Shown: one piece after another, positions 54,145 through 64,000 of the stretch
Position numbering within the stretch: the stretch's first letter is position 1
How the letters are laid out: each line of letters begins with the position of its first letter
Assembly (NCBI GenBank): GCA_034190875.2
Contig: CM067354.1
Span: forward strand, 5,882,424-5,946,423
Direction of reading: 5' to 3'
DNA length: 64,000 nucleotides
DNA from: Urechis unicinctus
Lineage: Eukaryota; Annelida; Polychaeta; Xenopneusta; Urechidae
Notes under the pieces: generated by a model
What the model was told of the DNA's origin: nothing
Databases searched by the model: none
Seen by the model: only the letters and a program-made list of their open reading frames with translations
Translations under genes and position numbers: made by a program

Positions 54145-54860
54145 ATTATTTTACTTCTTGACTTGAGTTTGTACTAGTTGATATTGCGATTAGAAGGGTT
54201 CGTCAAACTGTCGTGGTACCTTGCCTGATGCAATAACCCCATTTCCCTAATAGCGTATTTTGTTCCCTCACTTGTCGTAAAGGAAGATGCGGATACAAAA
54301 TCAATACTCCTAGCTCGCCATGGTCGGAGCGCATAAACATCGGTGCCTGAAAGTTTTGAAACACTTGAATGCCTGTATCGCTGTCTCACGGTGGTGTTTT
54401 ATCCTGCAGTATTGCCTCGAGCTGGGAATTACTATAACTGCCAGCCATAAAATAGTCCTTGCGTTTGATGAACAAAACTTAATATCTTTTGATGCGCCCA
54501 CTGTAGAATGGGACGATTTTTTGGGCGGTTGCATGCGTATGATAACCTCTTACGACATTAAGTCTACACATAATATAATTTAATGTGTTTCTAGTGCCAT
54601 CTGTCAGCTCTGCCAGCTCTGCAAGCTTCGACTCCAGTCTGCATGGTCAACAAACCATGACGAGAACAAACATGTGGATTTACCATGTAGAGATCATCGC
54701 TTCCTTTTATGGTCAAATGGGTCGATAATGCGAAATGTGGCATTTCGTTATAATTATCGGCTCCCTTAGCTGATTTAGATGTTAATTTATTCAGTGCCAT
54801 GCTACGTCAAATCGGACTCATCATATGGTGATACCAGTCACACCTGTTATCTACTGGGCC
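54145..54860 (+). repeat. Module M4, copy in unit IV
   Basis: Partner of 41640-42250. Open frames here differ in frame and extent from those of the partner copy. Confidence 0.82.
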
Positions 54861-55699
54861 ATGAGCAATTAAGCGTTAAAAATACTTAATCGTTTTGCTT
54901 GTGTGCGACAACTCTCTGTGTTTGAGCACAACTAGAGGTCTAATGAAACATCAGATTGTATCCAACCAAATCTGATAGAACCAATACTCTTAGGAGAGAA
55001 GAAAAGTATAATGTTCTATAACACATAGGCCATGACTAATGAGATTTGGTGATTTGTTTCCTTGTTATTGCTGGGTTGATATCAATGTTCCAATGTTTCG
55101 GCGCGATACTGTAACTGACTCACGAATGTCCATGTTTAGGGTTTCTTGTTCATATATTTATTTGACCCCATTCTCATAACGCTCTTCGGGACATTGCCTG
55201 TTGTTATGCGTAGTGCCTGAGGGTCATTATGTCGATAAACATGTTGGTAGAATTTAACTCTCATGAAGTGGTTTCGTTTTACTAATGCAGACGTATAAAA
55301 CTTCGTATATCAAGCTTTTTATTTAGGCTTTCGTCTTCATTCTTCTGATGGTGATTCTTGCGATTGGATTTAATACAAAACCGTCACCTTATGACTGGCA
55401 CTGGGTATGACAATCACCACAAACCAAAAACCTTAATGCTGCGTTCGATTCACAAGATACTGTTTTTTGACAGTTGTTGGTGGGCATGTAATCACCTATG
55501 TAACTCCATACGTGCATGGGTGATCCAATTCAAGCCTCTCATGTCTTAATTCAATGAAGTTTCAGTGATGGAATAAAAGCAATTGTGCCATATGTCTATG
55601 TATTTCAATAAGTGCCAGGTTTGACGTCAAACTAGTCCTTAAGTTACTTTACCTGTGAGTAGATATTTATACACATGAAATTCCGGGAATAAGATCAAA

Positions 55700-56215
55700 G
55701 ACATAAATATGACAAAACCATTAAGCATTGATATTCTTGCGCGCGTCATATCAAAACACTGCTGCTCTTGTCACCATGGCAATACTCAATGAATGAATGC
55801 GAGAATAACAGATACTCGACAAGCATTGGCCGTCGCTTGCATCGAATGACACACCCTGCTTCTTCATTCTTTGGCCAAATGTAGTCTATTGAACACATGT
55901 TAAAGGGGGTATATTTATTTACAAAATGGCGCACCCTTTTAATCGGCCATGATGATGAGAGTCACGATAAGTTGCACACAGTAGTGTAAATAACATATCA
56001 TCTGCAATTGCTCAAAATGAATTTACACAACGATCAACATATAAGTTTGAATTCCTCTACATAATCGGCCTTTTAAATCCTAAGGGAGAGCAAGTGAGGT
56101 AATTCCGTTTGCTCGTTGATGTAAGTGATCGATGACCATGCAGATTTTGTTCAACCAAAGAGGTTGGACATCGAGCGTCGTTGCTTTAAGTAGCGCATCA
56201 CAACTGCAATCCATG
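55700..56215. other. Unit IV-specific block, no gene
   Basis: Unit III is continuous here (around 43970-43985). No domain, terminal repeat or RNA signal is seen. Confidence 0.4.
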
Positions 56216-56497
56216 GTTGGTGGATACTACAATACACAGCCCGAGGCAATTCACCGGGGTTAAGCACCGCTGCATAACTGAAATCCAGTGCATGCAACAG
56301 CGAGATGTTCAGTTTGGCAGGGCTGCATTACATCAGCGGAGAGATTGAAGTATTTATTTTGCTACGGCCTAAATGTATAACCCAGAAATTAAATAGACCA
56401 TCCGTTACGAAATTGGGTATATTGTATGGGGCACAAATTCCCAATATCTCAATGTACTCGATTTGCTCCAGCTGCTGCATTAACTAGAAATTCAGGG

Positions 56498-56510
56498 TTA
56501 TTTAACTGGT
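56498..56510. other. Empty pre-insertion site for the TTAA transposon (unit IV)
   Basis: The sequence GGGTTATTTAACTGGTTATT matches GGGTTATTTAA before and TTAAGTAGTTATT after the element in unit III. A single TTAA (56502-56505) sits where III has two TTAAs around 3.66 kb. Confidence 0.85.
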
Positions 56511-56855
56511 TATTAACTAACATTATAAGATGCGTTAGCATATCAACGTCTACTTGCCCATTACTTTAGCTCACACTTATTGGTCATAAGCTCCTATGTT
56601 ATGTCGATGAGCCAACTATTGATGGCATAGAAGCCGACGCATAGAAACTAATCATATAAATGTCTTCGGGCTGTGGACAATATGTTAAGACGCGTAGTTT
56701 TACCTTGCTTTAGTAACACGTAGGTGAGTTTCAGCCAGATGTGTATCAGCTGGGCATATTTCAGTCTACGGCTAGACAGTACGTTATTATTTAATGTGAG
56801 CCATCATTTGCGACAGTTACAACCTTCTGAACACACTTTATGATTTAACTTATGC

Positions 56856-57535
56856 AAGTAACCCATAAAGTGTATTGCTTTGCTAAGAGTGCTCACTCAA
56901 ATATTCCGCCCGAGGAAATATGTGAAGACGCCACCTGTTATCCTGAGCGTATTGTCGTAGTCTCTTAAAACCTCGTGGAATTCTCAGCTGTAGTCGCCTC
57001 GACCAATAAGATTACTCCATATAAATGACAGTTTCCGAGCCCCACGGCGTTGGATCAACAGTCCCATGTGCGTTTTGTGTAATTTAATAATCATCAAACA
57101 GCTTGGCGTAGCTATAAACTCATTGCTCGCGACTTTCACATGCCCTAACATGCCAAAAAAATATTAATGTCGACCCCACACTCCAGACAGTTATTGACTG
57201 TCTAAAACAACCATCCACAGTGCGGACATGAAAGATCGAGGGTCGTAGGCTGCGTGTAAGGTGTTAGAGGCTAATTATTTCCGATAGGCGTGCAGTATAC
57301 CGGGTAATTTATCGAGTTGGCATTTATTGAATAGTTTACTGGTTATTTTCGCAATTTATAAATCTATAGTGCGATGTGTTATAAAGGCGGAAATGCCCCG
57401 CAAAACAACATTTTTCCCGCTCTCATCATAGCGACGCCTTACGATAGCAATGTATAATAATTAGGGAAGCGATCACTACAGAGCCACTCGAAGTGAGCCC
57501 TCTTAGCGTAGCTCTAAACTCTTCGAGTAAATGCC
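56856..57535. other. Unit IV-specific 680-bp block, no gene
   Basis: Unit III joins CACTTTATGATTTA directly to the sequence resuming near 57536. No long open frame or inverted ends are found. Confidence 0.45.
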
Positions 57536-57749
57536 AAAGAACCGATTGCAATCAGCCGGATGATGAATAAAGCTATGCATAACCTGCGAAACTTGCTCCA
57601 ATTGATATAAATACATCAGCCGATATCGTAAATATCATACACATGATGTAAATGGCTTTTATCATAATTCGTCGTGCCTACTGCGTTCGGAATATCACCA
57701 TAATTGTTGCTTTCATTGGAAAGTCTTGTCGCTATGATATTGCGCAATT

Positions 57750-59020
57750 CCTGTGTAAAGATTTATCGTTCTTTGGCTGTAATTGGGTTCGACAATAATT
57801 GTTCAGGTTATGACTTTGCCGGAATATAATTGTATGATAGCATATTAATTTGAGGTTTGTGATTTCTACATGTGATATTATTCAGCACAGAAACAGAAAC
57901 CCAAAGACTCGAACAATCCGTTTTTGATAATAGCGCATTCATGAACAGAATGCAGACATTGGCTATGTAAGAGGGTGAATAATGATGGAAAGATGCTTAG
58001 GGATACCATTTTACCTACATTGTGAGCTTCCCTAATATAGCACTCAATTAGACTCAAACTCTTAATGTTTTTCTATATTTTACGACAAGCTAATAACCCA
58101 CTTATTGTGTCGCAACTGAAGTCACGGCCTTATATATAATTCAGAAGTCTATAATCTATAAACCATTGATGATTTTAAATGTCAAAGGTCTGTTTGTGAT
58201 GGTATGGTCATTGGTTAAATATAGTTGTTTAGTTGTAATTAGTTTGCCTAAACAGCCTTGGTTTCCTTGAACGAAAATGAATTTTTATTTTGATCAGTGA
58301 AAATAACATTTGGATAGCTATTGGTTGGCATTAATTTTGTATTTGCCCTAGCATTGTTCACTTCTCTCCGAAATTAATTCAGGCGATCACAATTCAGTTC
58401 GACTAATTCAGCAAACCATTGATGACCTTATCAATCATTCAAATCGTTATCGTTAAATATATCCCCTATTCCGTGACTGCCCATGTAGATCCGGGGTATC
58501 TTGGGTCCATTCCATCCCCATGTATGCTGTAAGAGCCAACCCTGCCCTAAATAAAATTGTTCGCATTACGATCGTATTCTGCTTCTTATCTATTTCCATC
58601 CACATGCGTTTCCTTTTTTTTTTCCATTTATCCTGGAAGGCAGTTCAATCTAGTTTCTTCGTATTTCTTCTAGTGTAGACACCATATGACACATTACTTT
58701 TGATGTACCATACAACCCTATACCTGCCTTACCTTACTATGCCATGGCGAGCTCTCGAACTCGATACTTGAAAAGTGCACGAGAAACCCAACATATGTGA
58801 AGTATTTACTTCTTAAACTGCACCTGCTGTAATAATCCTTTTGCCCCATGAATAATAAATAACCATAAGTTCATGTTGTAGAACATAATCGGCTCATATT
58901 TGTCACATTTATTTATAGTATAAGATATATTTTGTGTACATTCATATAACTATTCCGTAAAAGCTCAATGAACACGCAAAGCGAAATTTGCCATACAATA
59001 CTAGTTATTCTTGCGCAAGT
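57750..59020. other. Unit IV block, partly shared with unit I, partly unexplained
   Basis: Bases 58240-58450 match unit I 10030-10250. Bases 58455-58760 are more C/T-rich than the surroundings and match nothing else in the window. No open frame is found. Confidence 0.4.
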
Positions 59021-59035
59021 TCCTATTATGTGCAC

Positions 59036-59200
59036 CTGATCCATTAATCCATTGGTAGCAAAGTCCTATGAATACATATAGCTTTTTTTACATGCCTACT
59101 AACCAGGTAGCATTTGTCCAATTAATAACTTGCATAACCCGGATTATGCCTAGTATTATTTCAGGCAATGACATTTGACTATTGTGCAAGAGCCCAGCCA
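59036..59200 (+). repeat. Module M1, copy in unit IV
   Basis: It carries the M1 series plus the III/IV-specific continuation. Sequence just upstream (58240-58450) also matches unit I 10030-10250, so the module is wider than the core given here. Confidence 0.82.
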
Positions 59201-60221
59201 AGCTAGAATTAAGACTGACGATGTGGAATTTTCCACTTCATCTTTTGGGTATAGCCGTATTGACCATGTCACGACTAAGTACATCATCAGTATATAAGCA
59301 ACGGTGCAATATTCGATACAGTGGCTTTATTACACGCTTATACTTGTACGAATGGACACCATTCTGTTTCAATCCGTTTAATTAACAATATTAGTATGAT
59401 ATAACTACCCATAATACCAATTCTTAATTGGCTGGCATATGCATTACTGCAAAGTATGTATACAAATTGGCGATCGACAGATAAAAAGAGAGGAGGTCAA
59501 ACTGAATAATTCAATAACAGTCAATTTCCGGGATGATGCAAGCATATTGTACACACATACAGCATACTAACTAAAGCTGCAACATAACACAACACAGTTG
59601 CGTATGGATATTTTATATAGGCAGTTGTGTCCTTGCTCTATTATATCAGTATTTCACTAGCACGTCGCTCAGAAATTGCCCCTGCCAAATCAGTGAACGG
59701 TTGCAAGCTTGCAATCCTTAAAAAGAAACATTAAATCAAATCGAGTTTGTTATCTACGTAAATATTAGGCTAATATGCCCTAATAAACGGTCGTTACCTG
59801 CAGATTTACATGATCATCATGTGAAGGTTTACTCTTTGCTATTATTTATGAGTGTTTCAATCCTTGCGATGGATTATGGTGATATGTCATTAAAAAAGGA
59901 TCAATAAGTTGAACGAATACAGCTAATTCCGTGTTAAAATTCAAATGATGTATTATATATCAGCGATGACATGAACCTACAATGAACGCTCCATATTGTT
60001 CAATTCCCATATGAGTAATCGAAGACCAAGGTATAGTAGATGAACATCACGGCCGGCGATAACACTAATTTGTGCTTTGCAAATAACAACGTGAATATAA
60101 TTCGTACTTCTAGGGGCATAAGTTCCTTCTAATGGCCACTTATAAATTGGGCCAGTTTCATGCCCGACATGTGGATGGAAAATATTACACTATTGCTTCT
60201 ATAAAATCATATGTTCACAAA

Positions 60222-60345
60222 GTGGCAAGTATGAATTCTTAACCCGCTGATCCTCGGCTATAAATTCATGATTAATCATGAGTGTATTGTTTGCAAAGAG
60301 CTGAGGGCGTAACGTCCTTGTCCTTATTATCTGGTTGTTCCATGT
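60222..60345 (+). repeat. Module M2, copy in unit IV
   Basis: It reads AACCCGCTGATCC, TTCATGATTAA, GGGCGTAACGTCCTTGTCC. Unit III lacks it, because the Polinton-like block 51797-52960 takes its place. Confidence 0.7.
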
Positions 60346-60949
60346 ATATAAACATGGATTAATCAACTTATGCTAGAACATGTGATGTGAATGGACGACC
60401 GGGTAATTGGAGTGTTGAACATTTTACTACCCCGATTGGCATCTCTTGTACGAATTCTGTGCCGAGGACTAAGTGTGCAACATTTTGAATGATAAGGCAA
60501 TGCATCAACGATGTAGGTCGATTAATCATTAGTTATAGTAGCGTTATTACAAAGGCATTCTTCATTTAACACATTTACTGTTACACGTTATAAGCGTCTG
60601 TCTAGCTCCAGTGGTTTTCAGAACATCGGAGCCTATATCATAAGCACACCATACGTGTGTAAACCTCTCTAGTCGGTTAAACATATTGCATCAATTTTGT
60701 ATTAAGCTATTTCCGATCCCCGATATCAGTAAAACTTATTTAAAGGCGAGAAGTGTCATGATGGGTGCGGTATTTGTAAATGACGTAAAAGTACTTCCAT
60801 CCGACCGGAAGCATGGCTGACAATAGCAGCACGCTTTGATCATGAGGCGACGTAGTGTGGCATATTCCTCTGTGGAGGCTAGACCGTCGTGTTCTGGATC
60901 CTTTTACTACATTATCTCGTTCGGCTACCCATAACATGGTCCCCCCAAT

Positions 60950-61245
60950 CGCGTGTTACCCCATTAAACAGTTTTTGCATGCCTCCTACTTTAATATGTA
61001 AGCCTGTCAAGGGTAAGGTGTCATTTGCGACATACCCCTTAAAGAGGTTATTGATAATCATTAAAGCCTAGCTCCTGTTATAAATATCACGTGTGTCAAA
61101 TAATGGTGTGCGCAAGTTCATTGGTGACATCTAACAGTGATGATAAAAGCGGATTAGGCATGATGTATTCGGCAGCCAGTATGGAATTCGATTTTTAACC
61201 AAAATTGTTGAGTTACAAAGCAACGTCGAAGGGTTAGTCATTTGG
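60950..61245 (+). repeat. Module M5, copy in unit IV
   Basis: Shared words are GTTACCCCATT, TTTGCGACATACCCC, TGTTATAAATATCACGTG, GTGCGCAAGTTCATTGGTG and GCAGCCAGTATGGAAT. Unit III lacks this part. Confidence 0.65.
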
Positions 61246-61249
61246 CAGA

Positions 61250-62690
61250 AGTTGGCCTAATACGAGCAAAAGCCGAAGCAAAACACTTAAACTAATTTTT
61301 ATTGAATCGGAAATAAGCAGAAAATAAACTAATAGTAAATGAATACAAGTATAGGATTGCACAAATTTTGCACGGTAAGATTGGTCGCTGTAGCTTCTTT
61401 AATCTTCATGTTACTAAGGATTCATTAGCAAACACCCATTATCTCGAGTCTAACGTTCAACATAAACTGGTTGTAGCTCTCTTCTTAATCAACACATGTC
61501 CATGTCTGTGCAATAATAAAGCAAAGCTGCCATCGGCAGACTTTAAAACATATTCGTTCCATGACATTTCGTTACATTTGAGACCTCTCCATATACCACT
61601 CTGAATATGTGTATGAATCTCAATTATTTGGTCAAATCAAGGAACAAAAATGCCCCAGTACAATTGAAAGTATTTCATTATATGATTTTGACACGAACGA
61701 GGCCAAGTAAATACTATTGTAGCTTATTTTACAAGTATATACTGCAAGTACACAGATGTATGTATGATTTGCTTCTATACTTCTTATCCAGTTTTAAACA
61801 GGGTATCAATCAAAACCATTTGGTCGCCAACTTAATAATTTAGGTATAAAGACATCACCACTATCGTACATACTGCATGTAAGCATGAGGACAGAGATAC
61901 GATTAACATAATTCCCTCAACCTATGTGACGATACAGTGTCTTATACTACTTCTAATGGCTACAGGTGTCTGTAATGCTCTGTGCGAGGCAATATGGCGG
62001 GATAATGTATTGTCATGATAAGCAAACACAGGCAGCCAAGCAAATGACTCTTAGATTTGTCGGTGCATAACTCGGTATCCTGAATCGGAAGTTCACTTAC
62101 AATAAGCTTTGCATTGAGGCTTTTACTGTGGTTTATTCTTAACGATTCTGGCTTCCGTTTGCATTGTACGCTGAACAGTTAGCGCACTCGTGGCGCTGGG
62201 GGTTTAAACTAGTCGTATATTGCACTTTTATACCTAGCGATTGATACAATCTATCTTTAGCTTTCACTTCCAACAATGAAACGATTCCGGCCTTTCAATA
62301 ACTTCTAGCTCAGACAAGATCAGACTTCTCACATATCACTATGCTGAACGCCGCATCTAATCTGACCCATGAATACCACATCGAGAAGCACGATTGATGG
62401 AGACAATAATATTGTAAAGCAATTATTCAGTTAGAAGCATATGTGGCGCCAAATAGAACGTAACGCTTAGATGAATCAGGTGACATATGAATGCTTTAAT
62501 TTAATCTAAGAACGCCAGTAATAGAATCTATTGCATACCTACCACGTGTGTCTATACAACGCACGTGAATGTGAAGCAATACTGTCGTATGCTGCCAAAA
62601 AATGTTTATTACTGGCAGTTATATGCATGTTGACATTATTATAACACAAATACTTAAAATTAACTTTACCTAATTTAATGACAAGTACGC
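61250..62690. other. Unit IV block absent from unit III, no gene recognised
   Basis: Two open frames of 78 codons follow one another (61368-61604 and 61607-61843). They show no motif and no preserved paralogue. The stretch 61960-62045 resembles unit III 42790-42860. Confidence 0.4.
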
Positions 62691-62884
62691 TAGGTCCTTC
62701 TATCTAAAACGCAACATGTAAATTACAGATGTAAGGCCAAAAATTCGTTGGCTTCCTTCCACACTATAAGCAGCAATTGTTTAACGTGAATGTAAGGAGG
62801 TTATTCAAAGCTTATTCACTGTTACCGCACATCCACACAGACGTACCAAGTTAACATATTAAATAATTGATAAACGTCATATTC

Positions 62885-63277
62885 TGCAGCAGTTGGACAG
62901 TTGACGATATGTACACACGTTTTGCATTATAGGCAATGTGTCATTTGATCGCCCCACAATTCACTCATTTAATGCAAATGATTCATCCAATTGCTCAAAT
63001 CGCTGTCGGCCAAGAAGGATTTATGGCCTCTTTGCAGACCACAGAGCACCCAATTGCATAAGAATGCCTTATCGTCAATGGTCATAAATAAGATATGAAG
63101 CATCTATTACATGTATTGGTAAGATTGCTTAACGCTATTTTGCATTTTCTCTTCTATCATCAGATCAAAATATTCGTTAAATTTCCCACCCGCTTATCCC
63201 CTTGTGATTTGCTATTGCTAGTAGTACTGTTCTGCTAATATACGACACATTTAATCATTTGGCTTATTGTGCAGATT
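62885..63277 (+). repeat. Module M3, copy in unit IV
   Basis: It has the same word series as 53512-53890, about 80% alike by eye. Confidence 0.8.
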
Positions 63278-63840
63278 GGTCTCAAGCTAATCATACCTGG
63301 TATATAAATTCTATCAGCTCCCCTAAAGCTAACGGCAATCGAGGACGCATAATAGTCGTTTTCATCCTACAAACAACTATCAACATCCAAATTCATCCCG
63401 TCCCTGCTGTAGAATAGTTTTTTTAATATCATGATTTCATCCAATATACGAATGTGAAACAATTAGCATATACCCACGAATGCCTACATGACAATGATAT
63501 AAACTAGATTTTGTATTTCTGATAATGCAGCCTTCAATTGAATCTGCGTTGAATGGCAGTAACGTTATATTAATTGACGATGAGTGTCCATGACTGGAAC
63601 GGGTTCAACTTGGGTTTTCGGCACCAAATTACCAATACATTCTTGCATTGAAGAATTTAACAGTCCTGAGAACGCTAACTGAGGTAATTCACCTATCTGG
63701 CCCAAACCATTTTGTTCTTACCGGAATTAGACAATAATTTGTGTCACAACAAAGTTAAGTTTGTAGTCTGGAGTGGTCAGCAGACTCAACGAACACGACA
63801 CAATTGATCGGATTTACATTGTCGCTGTAACGGGATAAGC

Positions 63841-63860
63841 AATATATATATATATACATT

Positions 63861-63930
<70 letters not shown>

Positions 63931-64000
63931 AACATATTATATATATATATAAATATATGTATATATATATACATTTATCAATATATATATATATAATATA
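63841..64000. repeat. (AT)n microsatellite at window end
   Basis: AT dinucleotides with a few CATAAA and AAATAT interruptions run off the window edge. The flank at 63757-63840 (a GTCTGGAGTGG word, then GCAGACT) matches the flank at 39188-39225, so this tract is paralogous in position to the one at 39301. Confidence 0.95.

Larger units (their letters stand above)
54145..63780 (+). repeat. Unit IV: long degenerate repeat, pairs with unit III
   Basis: This is the paralogue of unit III. It lacks all three mobile elements found in III, so it supplies the pre-insertion state at those places. It has its own extra blocks at 55700-56215, 56856-57535, 57750-59020 and 60870-62690. The 60950-61245 part of the last block matches unit I 13455-13770. 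The unit runs into an (AT)n tract at 63841, as the 38.0-40.1 kb block of unit II does at 39301. No gene is recognised. Confidence 0.8.

Noticed and set aside
58740-58785. Second Pol III B-box on the minus strand (GAGTTCGAGAGC)
   Set aside because: It departs from the consensus at several places and no A-box lies at a suitable distance.

Overview
This looks like gene-poor nuclear DNA of an animal. The evidence is AT richness, long (AT)n microsatellites, a non-LTR retrotransposon fragment, a cut-and-paste DNA transposon with intron-like signals (GTGAGT/GTAAGT donors, pyrimidine-CAG acceptor), and Polinton/Maverick fossils. I cannot fix the lineage. P2X7-C-terminal-like ORFs, Polintons and LINEs together fit a marine invertebrate (cnidarian, mollusc, lancelet-like) or a fish. 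I found no host protein-coding gene, rRNA, convincing intact tRNA or CRISPR array. Nearly all open frames are short chance frames in repeat DNA.

Most of the window is a degenerate mosaic of very long repeats. Unit I (about 97-15650) and unit II (about 19855-41262) are direct-orientation copies of one another. They are roughly 90% or more identical in the better blocks and are interrupted by copy-specific blocks of 0.3-2.4 kb. Unit III (about 41640-54000) and unit IV (about 54145-63780) form a second, older pair, about 80-86% identical in the best blocks. The right halves of all four units share the same modules in the same order: one near 10.4/34.1/51.2/59.0 kb (plus an extra copy at 19.5 kb) and one near 14.9/40.5/53.5/62.9 kb. 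The left halves of III and IV differ from those of I and II except for a weak trace at 3.4 kb. Long (AT)n tracts lie at 4.7, 26.5-27.6, 39.3-40.0 and 63.8 kb, some at paralogous positions.

The unit III copy carries the clearest mobile elements. At 44259-47918 is a 3.66-kb DNA transposon with about 22-bp terminal inverted repeats and a TTAA target duplication. The paralogous site in unit IV (56502-56505) is empty and has a single TTAA. Its two ends look like inward-facing promoters. The plus-strand gene, now broken, encodes a cysteine-rich domain like the cytoplasmic ballast domain of the P2X7 receptor. The minus-strand gene has a very basic first exon. An 89-bp foldback element sits inside it. 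At 48437-51002 is a shortened, inactive Polinton fossil with about 110-bp inverted repeats, integrase remnants and type-B DNA polymerase remnants. At 51797-52960 is a second block ending in a Polinton-type terminus of the same family. Unit II holds a short LINE fragment at about 28.0-28.35 kb.

The most interesting object is the TTAA transposon carrying the P2X7-like domain. The most striking large-scale feature is the four-copy mosaic array, because its paired copies serve as empty-site controls for each insertion.
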